DNA of 11,393 nt. Origin: JBCBZH01 sp039815415. Lineage in GTDB: Bacteria; Bacteroidota; Rhodothermia; Rhodothermales; Rubricoccaceae. The position numbers and the translations under genes are program-made. The DNA is taken from positions 1 to 11,393 of the forward strand of contig JBCBZH010000131.1 of the NCBI GenBank assembly GCA_039815415.1, read 5' to 3'. Under the pieces are notes generated by a model. The model saw only the letters and a list, made by a program, of their open reading frames with translations. It did not search any database and was not told where the DNA came from. Below are positions 7,109 to 11,393 of this stretch, piece by piece (the first letter of the stretch is position 1; each line of letters opens with the position of its first letter).

Positions 7109-10100
7109 TCCGCTGCCGTGGACCCAGACAGTCGCTGTGCGTCTTCCTCCGAGAGCGCCCCGATCTCGGCAAGAAGCGTGTCCTCCACGAGTTCCGCAAG
7201 AGCAGCCACGCTTGTCGCCTCGAAGGCTGATTGAAGCGGCAAGGTGGTCTCGAAGCGTTGATTCAAGCGAGCAATGATCTGAATTGCAAGAAGTGACTGC
7301 CCCCCAACGGTTAGAAACTCATCGAAGACGCCGACTTGGTCCAGCCCAAGCACATCCGCCCAGATGCCAGCGATGTCGTCTTCGAGAGGGGAACGCGGAG
7401 CGACATACTCTGCGGCAGCCACGCTCTGGTGTCGCGCCGACGCATCCGGGAGTTGAGCCCGATCCACTTTTCCGTTTGCGCTGAGGGGCATCTCCGAGAG
7501 ACGAACAAACTGGGAGGGAATCATCGAGTCCGGGAGGTGCGCTTCGAGGGTGGAGCGCATCGCTTCCAGGTCAAGAGGGGCTTCGCTGACATAGTACCCG
7601 ACGAGCTGATTGACCGAGGCCTCGTCCCTCATCGCTGGCCCCTCATATCCAATCTCTTTGAGTATCCTTCGAACGCTTTCAGCATCGATTACTTCATCGA
7701 GCTCGGCTAGCGCCTCATCCCTCCGCTTGTGACCCACGCGAACGTCCCAGCTGTACGGGAAGGCGTAGTTGTGATAGCCCTGCTCCTGCTGATGAACCCA
7801 AATCCCCGCTTCGTTAATCAGGCAGTTGGTGGAGCGGCCGGTGTCACTGGGGCGCACCCATGGCAGCTTCTCATCCAGGTACGCCATCATCTCTTCGAGT
7901 GAGGCATCGCTGAACCGATAGAAGTCCACGAACTGGATCTGCTCGAAAATGGCGTCGTCCTGCAAGGCCTCGACGTCCATCAGCCGGGACACCGCATCGT
8001 CCACGCGGTGATAGGCCTTTCGCGCTTCCAGCACCGTCAGGTCGATGCGCTCTAGGGCGCCCTCATCCTCTGCGAACAGCTCTTCCGTCAACCGTGTCTC
8101 GAAGAACTGGCCTCGCGAGAGGCCGGTCACGATGATTGGAATGCCCTGTTCACGTGCGAGCTGGAGGCTGAGGGTGTAGATCGTCTTGAAACAGCCCTGG
8201 CAAACATTGCTAAACCGCTCGAGGCTGTCCACAAAGATCTCGTTCATGGCGGGCGTGGACCCGAAGACATGCTCCACGCCCAGCGCGTCCGTGACGCGCC
8301 GGATGTTGGCCTTGGCCTCATCGGAGATGTAGCCGTTGTCGAGCGTGAACGTCATCACGCGCAGCCCTAGCTCCACGAGTTGCCCGAGAGCATACGTGCT
8401 GTCCTTCCCCCCACTGAGCAGCATGAGACAATCATAGTCGCCTGTCGCGTACGCTCGCGAAGCCCGAAAGATGGTTCGGAGATCCTCCATCGACTTGAAG
8501 TACCGATGGGCCTTGTCCTCGTACGCCTCGAAGGCCGTGCACAGGTGGCAAACGCCATCGTCGTCGAAGGTGATGTCCGGATAGGTCGACGCCAGCCCGC
8601 ACCGAGTGCAGTAGTGGTCGGGTTCGGGGGCACCTCGCTTCTGCGACGAGACCGCCACGGCGGCGGCGTCCACCCCCGGATGGCTCGCCAGCGCGGCTTC
8701 GACCTCGCCCAGCTCGATGCGGACTCCGTTGATCTTGACCTGTTCGTCCGTGCGGCCGTGGTACTCCATGGTCCCGTCCCGGCGCCAGCGGCCGAGATCT
8801 CCGGTGCGGTACAGCCGCTGACCGGCTCGGAATGGATGGGACACAAAGCGCTCCGCTGTCCGCTCGGGTTGTGCGAGGTAGCCCTGCGCCAGCCCGTCAC
8901 CGCCGAGGTACAGCTCACCGACCACGCCCACCGGAACGAGCTGGCGAGCATCGTTGAGCAGATAGGCCTCAACGTGGTCCATTGGACGGCCAATCGGCAC
9001 CGAAACGTCGGTGTCTGTCAGAGGATCGTATCGATGGACGACGCACCCAACCGTGCCCTCGGTCGGCCCGTACTCGTTGAACACGGCAGTCTCTGACCCG
9101 AAGTGCTCCAAGGCCTGGAGAGGCCGTTTGGTTTTGAAGTCTTCCCCCCCAACGATCACACATCGGATCCGCTCGCAGGGCGGCCTCCCCCGGAGCAAGG
9201 CTAGGTGCGACGGCGTCAGCTTGATCAGATCGACGGCATCGTCCTCAACCACCCTGAGGAGTGTGGCTCCAGGCTTCTCGTCCTCGCTGTAGATCCGAAT
9301 CCGCCCACCAGTCAGAAGCGGCAGCCAGATGGACGTAACGGTCAGGTCGAAGGTGAGCGGCGTGAACAGAGCCGCATCCATCGGTGCGCCCTTCGCATAG
9401 GTGTGGCAGGCCCACGCCGCATACGTCGCCAGCGCGCGATGCCCAATCTGGACGCCCTTCGGCCGGCCCGTGGATCCCGAGGTGTAGAGCACATAGGCCA
9501 GATCCGCCGCGGCTGGGGCCTGCTCGAGGGGAGCCCCATCGTCCGCCAGCGTGTCGACATCGACGACCAGGAGGGCAGCACCTGAGTCGGGCACCCGGTC
9601 CGCGACCTCAGCCCGAGTGAGGACCACCGCGGGAGCGGCTTCGTCGAGCTGGTGACGCAAACGCGCCTCCGGGTGGGACGGGTCCATGGGCACGTAGGCC
9701 CCGCCCGCTTTCAGCACCGCCAGGTAGGCCACAAGCACCTCCAGCGACCGGTCCATCGCGACCGCTACGAGCGAGCCGCGAGCCACACCGCGTTCGCGCA
9801 GCATCGCCGCCAGCGCGTTGGCTTTGGCGTCGAGCTGGCGATAGGTCAGTGATGCGTCTTCGTGTTCTGCAGCAACGTGCTCTGGCGTTGCTCTCACCTG
9901 AGACTCGAATGCGTGAACGACCGTTTCTGCGACCTCTATGCCTTGACTCGGCGACGTACTGAACCTCGTCAACAACGTCTCCTGCTCCGCGTCCGTGAGC
10001 AAGGCTGCCGACTGAATGGGCTGGTCACTATCAGCCAACATTCCGTCCAGCAGCGTGACGAGGTGATCGGCAGCGGCGTCTCGTGTGGCCGGATCGAACA

Positions 10101-11313
10101 GCGCCTCGTTCAGGTCGGCGTGGAGGATGAACTCTCCTGTCGCATCGAAGTCCTCCACCTGAAGACGCAGATGGTGGCTGCTGTCCCCGTGTCCCGCGTG
10201 CACCCAATCCGACGTCATCGGCAGGCCTGCGAATTCATCGAAGGAGGCCGTGATGTAGTTGAGGATCACGTTCAGGCTCCGGTTCACGGCCGACGAGCTG
10301 GTGCCCGGCTGGGCGTAGCGCAGGAAGGCCCCCGTGGCCCGCTGCACTTTGGCAAGCAGCGTGCGGAACGTCTCGCCCTCCTCGATGCTCACCTGCAACG
10401 GAAACATCTCGATGAACACACCCACGGTCTCCTTCAACGCCGCCGTGGGGCGGTTGTGAGACGGGGTCCCGAACGCCAGCTCGGTCTGTCCACTCACGCG
10501 GTGCAGGGTTGCGAAGAGCAGCGTTGCGAACCGGTTGAACAGCGCGACGTGCTCCGTCAGCGCCGCATCCTTGGCCGCCAGCTCGCGGAGGCGCTGGGAG
10601 CGGGCAGCCCCGAGAGGCCGGGTGACGCGGGCCGTCCGCGTGGTCTCCCGGGCTTCCTGTTCTCCGTAGAGCTGCACCGACGCTGGAAGGGCCTCGAGCT
10701 GATCGGCCCAGTACTGCGTTGCTCGTTGCGTCAGCCGAGAGTCCCGATTGCCCTGCTCGTACGCCACATACTCCGAGTACGACCGCAGCGGCGGCGCCTC
10801 CGCCAGGGTGCCGTCGAGCGCACGGGCATAGAAATCGGCCATCGCCTGGTAGACGAGCGACGTGCTCCACGCATCCGTGATGAGGTGGTGCAGATTGAGG
10901 TACCAGACATGCCGATCCTCCGCTAGACGTACGAACGCAGCATCGAACAGCTGCACGCTCATGTCGAACACCTGACGCGTCCGCGCAGCGGCCCATTCGG
11001 CGAAGGCCGCATCGGGGTCCGGCTGGCGACTCAGGTCTACCCGTTCGACGGTGTAAGCAAAGGGCGCCTTGGCACGCTGGAACGGAATGCCATGCTGAAC
11101 CTCAATGACCGTCCGAAGCGTCTCGCTCCGGTCCAGCAAGGCCTGAAATGCACGCTGCATCGCATCCAGGTCCAGCTCTCCGCGCAGCGTGAACGTCTGC
11201 GCCATGTTGTAGAGCGGCGTCTCCGGGCGGAGCTGCTGCCCCATCCAGAGCAGATGCTGGCTCTTGGTCAGCGCGATGCGCTCGGCCGTAGGAATCAGGT
11301 CACCAGTGCTCAT
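7105..11313 (-). CDS. NRPS module C-A-PCP with a PP-loop amidotransferase-like domain inserted in the A domain
   Basis: A 1402-residue synthetase. The condensation domain (about 12-445) has active site HHLITDAWS (142-150) but lacks the usual C6/C7-like HQDVPFQ block; that stretch is short and reads GTSSSAVNRSLNVILNY. The adenylation domain starts near 460: A3 YTSGSTGRPKG (610-620), A4 FDLTVTSIW (655-663), A5 NEYGPTE (746-752), A7 LYRTGDLGRW (834-843), A8 ending at about 870. It is then interrupted by a foreign domain (about 895-1231) and resumes with LVGYYVS, LPDSMIP and A10 NGKVDRAQLP (Lys-1281). The hand-read code D-L-T-K-I-G-E-V-G-K differs at one position from the known Asn code D-L-T-K-L-G-E-V-G-K. 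The PCP (about 1303-1372) has VGGQSLL with phosphopantetheine Ser-1340, and the end (EIGALSEEDAQRL) is a typical inter-module linker. No epimerase domain is seen. The start ATG at 11313 overlaps the stop of an upstream carrier protein, and GAGGGG about 7 bases before it is a possible ribosome site. Function as an Asn-type module is well supported; the insert's reaction is unknown. Confidence 0.95.
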   Translation of the reverse strand: MSTGDLIPTAERIALTKSQHLLWMGQQLRPETPLYNMAQTFTLRGELDLDAMQRAFQALLDRSETLRTVIEVQHGIPFQRAKAPFAYTVERVDLSRQPDPDAAFAEWAAARTRQVFDMSVQLFDAAFVRLAEDRHVWYLNLHHLITDAWSTSLVYQAMADFYARALDGTLAEAPPLRSYSEYVAYEQGNRDSRLTQRATQYWADQLEALPASVQLYGEQEARETTRTARVTRPLGAARSQRLRELAAKDAALTEHVALFNRFATLLFATLHRVSGQTELAFGTPSHNRPTAALKETVGVFIEMFPLQVSIEEGETFRTLLAKVQRATGAFLRYAQPGTSSSAVNRSLNVILNYITASFDEFAGLPMTSDWVHAGHGDSSHHLRLQVEDFDATGEFILHADLNEALFDPATRDAAADHLVTLLDGMLADSDQPIQSAALLTDAEQETLLTRFSTSPSQGIEVAETVVHAFESQVRATPEHVAAEHEDASLTYRQLDAKANALAAMLRERGVARGSLVAVAMDRSLEVLVAYLAVLKAGGAYVPMDPSHPEARLRHQLDEAAPAVVLTRAEVADRVPDSGAALLVVDVDTLADDGAPLEQAPAAADLAYVLYTSGSTGRPKGVQIGHRALATYAAWACHTYAKGAPMDAALFTPLTFDLTVTSIWLPLLTGGRIRIYSEDEKPGATLLRVVEDDAVDLIKLTPSHLALLRGRPPCERIRCVIVGGEDFKTKRPLQALEHFGSETAVFNEYGPTEGTVGCVVHRYDPLTDTDVSVPIGRPMDHVEAYLLNDARQLVPVGVVGELYLGGDGLAQGYLAQPERTAERFVSHPFRAGQRLYRTGDLGRWRRDGTMEYHGRTDEQVKINGVRIELGEVEAALASHPGVDAAAVAVSSQKRGAPEPDHYCTRCGLASTYPDITFDDDGVCHLCTAFEAYEDKAHRYFKSMEDLRTIFRASRAYATGDYDCLMLLSGGKDSTYALGQLVELGLRVMTFTLDNGYISDEAKANIRRVTDALGVEHVFGSTPAMNEIFVDSLERFSNVCQGCFKTIYTLSLQLAREQGIPIIVTGLSRGQFFETRLTEELFAEDEGALERIDLTVLEARKAYHRVDDAVSRLMDVEALQDDAIFEQIQFVDFYRFSDASLEEMMAYLDEKLPWVRPSDTGRSTNCLINEAGIWVHQQEQGYHNYAFPYSWDVRVGHKRRDEALAELDEVIDAESVRRILKEIGYEGPAMRDEASVNQLVGYYVSEAPLDLEAMRSTLEAHLPDSMIPSQFVRLSEMPLSANGKVDRAQLPDASARHQSVAAAEYVAPRSPLEDDIAGIWADVLGLDQVGVFDEFLTVGGQSLLAIQIIARLNQRFETTLPLQSAFEATSVAALAELVEDTLLAEIGALSEEDAQRLSGSTAAE
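7621..8631 (-). other. Inserted PP-loop ATP-pyrophosphatase domain (N-acetyl sugar amidotransferase-like) between A8 and A9
   Basis: Residues about 895-1231 have nothing in common with adenylation domains. They begin with a cysteine knuckle C902-x2-C905 and C922-x2-C925 around TYPDITFDDDGVCHLC, the arrangement seen at the start of N-acetyl sugar amidotransferases of the WbpG/PseA type. Next comes the PP-loop SGGKDSTYAL (SGGKDS at 967-972), which binds ATP for adenylation of an oxygen, and TFTLDNGYISDEA, as in the same fold. A second cysteine pair C1038-x2-C1041 (NVCQGCFKTI) and IPIIVTGLSRGQFFETRL follow. The last block has STNC (Cys-1164), GYHNYAFPYSWD (1179-1190) and GHKRRDEALAEL, conserved-looking and close in style to the end of the amidotransferase family. 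All key motifs are intact, which argues for activity. Known enzymes of this fold replace an oxygen with nitrogen or sulfur; the substrate here is inferred, not shown. No glutaminase partner is visible in the window. Confidence 0.88.
11310..11313 (-). promoter_or_regulatory. ATGA stop/start overlap between carrier protein and first NRPS
   Basis: The carrier protein's TGA (11312-11310) shares bases with the ATG of the NRPS (11313-11311). The overlap, together with the GAGGGG stretch just upstream inside the carrier gene, suggests coupled translation of carrier protein and synthetase. Confidence 0.82.
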
Positions 11314-11393
11314 CCGGCCACCCCTCGGCGCTGCAGGTAGCCGCCAATGGCGTCTACCGACAGGAAGTTCTCGATGACCACATCCTCGGGGGG
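11310..11393 (-). CDS. C-terminal end of a stand-alone acyl carrier protein, 5' end missing
   Basis: Only 27 residues and the stop are inside the window. They read PPEDVVIENFLSVDAIGGYL followed by QRRGVAG. The pattern of Ile/Val, then N-F-x-S-V-D-A-I, then a short amphipathic helix, is the last third of acyl carrier proteins (the turn before helix III and helix IV). The serine that carries phosphopantetheine would lie outside the window. It ends by overlapping the NRPS start, so the two are cotranscribed. A free carrier protein before a C-A-PCP module usually delivers an acyl group loaded by an acyl-AMP ligase; no such ligase is visible here. A peptidyl carrier at the end of another NRPS-like protein is a possible alternative, since the upstream part is not seen. 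Confidence 0.72.
   Translation of the reverse strand, partial: PPEDVVIENFLSVDAIGGYLQRRGVAG

Noticed and set aside
7621..8631. Idea that the insert is a methyltransferase, the usual guest at A8-A9
   Set aside because: No glycine-rich SAM-binding motif (such as VLEIGxGxG) is present; the SGGKDS PP-loop and cysteine pairs indicate a different fold.
7621..8631. Possibility that the insert is a sequencing or assembly join of two genes
   Set aside because: The frame is unbroken, both halves of the A domain are complete on either side, and the junctions fall at a known tolerant insertion point between A8 and A9.
9862..10926. Plus-strand open frame (354 codons) opposite the first condensation domain
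   Set aside because: It is antisense to a well-supported NRPS domain, has Arg/Gln/His-rich composition and no recognisable motif; it is a shadow of the real gene.
7105..11313. Idea that the module makes an N-acyl-D-Asn prodrug motif as in colibactin-type pathways
   Set aside because: No epimerisation domain follows the PCP and no periplasmic prodrug peptidase is seen in the window; an Asn code alone is not enough.
1..11393. Mobile elements, CRISPR arrays, tRNA or rRNA genes
   Set aside because: No transposase motifs, direct-repeat arrays, paired terminal inverted repeats or tRNA-like folds were noticed; nearly all of the window is coding on the minus strand.

Overview
The window is a high-GC piece of a bacterial chromosome (hand counts of sampled 60-base lines run from about 52% to 75% G+C). 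All convincing genes lie on the minus strand, so transcription runs from the right edge to the left. The final gene encodes a secreted lamin-tail/CotH protein with a signal peptide ending in Ser-Ala-Gln, and clear Shine-Dalgarno sequences are missing. This suggests a Gram-negative such as a Rhodothermales-type member of the Bacteroidota lineage. Myxococcota or Planctomycetota are not excluded; the phylum call is an inference.

Layout in order of transcription: (1) the last 27 codons of a stand-alone acyl carrier protein (right edge to 11310). (2) A 1402-residue NRPS module (11313-7105), C-A-PCP, whose adenylation domain is interrupted between core motifs A8 and A9 by a domain of about 337 residues. 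The insert carries two CxxC pairs, a PP-loop (SGGKDS) and a further CxxC, and most resembles N-acetyl sugar amidotransferases and other PP-loop ATP pyrophosphatases. (3) A 1387-residue terminal NRPS module (7108-2945), C-A-PCP-TE. (4) A GT1-type (GT-B) glycosyltransferase (2876-1536). (5) The first 488 codons of a secreted protein with lamin-tail, chitobiase-C-like and CotH kinase domains (1466 to the left edge). The first three genes are linked by two 4-base ATGA stop/start overlaps, so they form one translationally coupled unit. The glycosyltransferase follows after 68 bases. The CotH gene follows after a further 69 bases and may not belong to the pathway.

Inferred pathway: an acyl group on the carrier protein is joined by the first C domain to an amino acid predicted from the A-domain code (D-L-T-K-I-G-E-V-G-K) to be asparagine. 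The second module adds one more residue of unknown identity, the thioesterase releases the product, and the glycosyltransferase probably adds a sugar. The product would be a small glycosylated N-acyl dipeptide.

The standout feature is the PP-loop domain inside an Asn-type adenylation domain. PP-loop enzymes activate carbonyl or carboxyl oxygens with ATP so that ammonia or sulfur can replace them. An Asn/Asp side chain is a plausible substrate, which makes this a candidate for an undescribed on-line tailoring module (amidation, amidine or thioamide formation).
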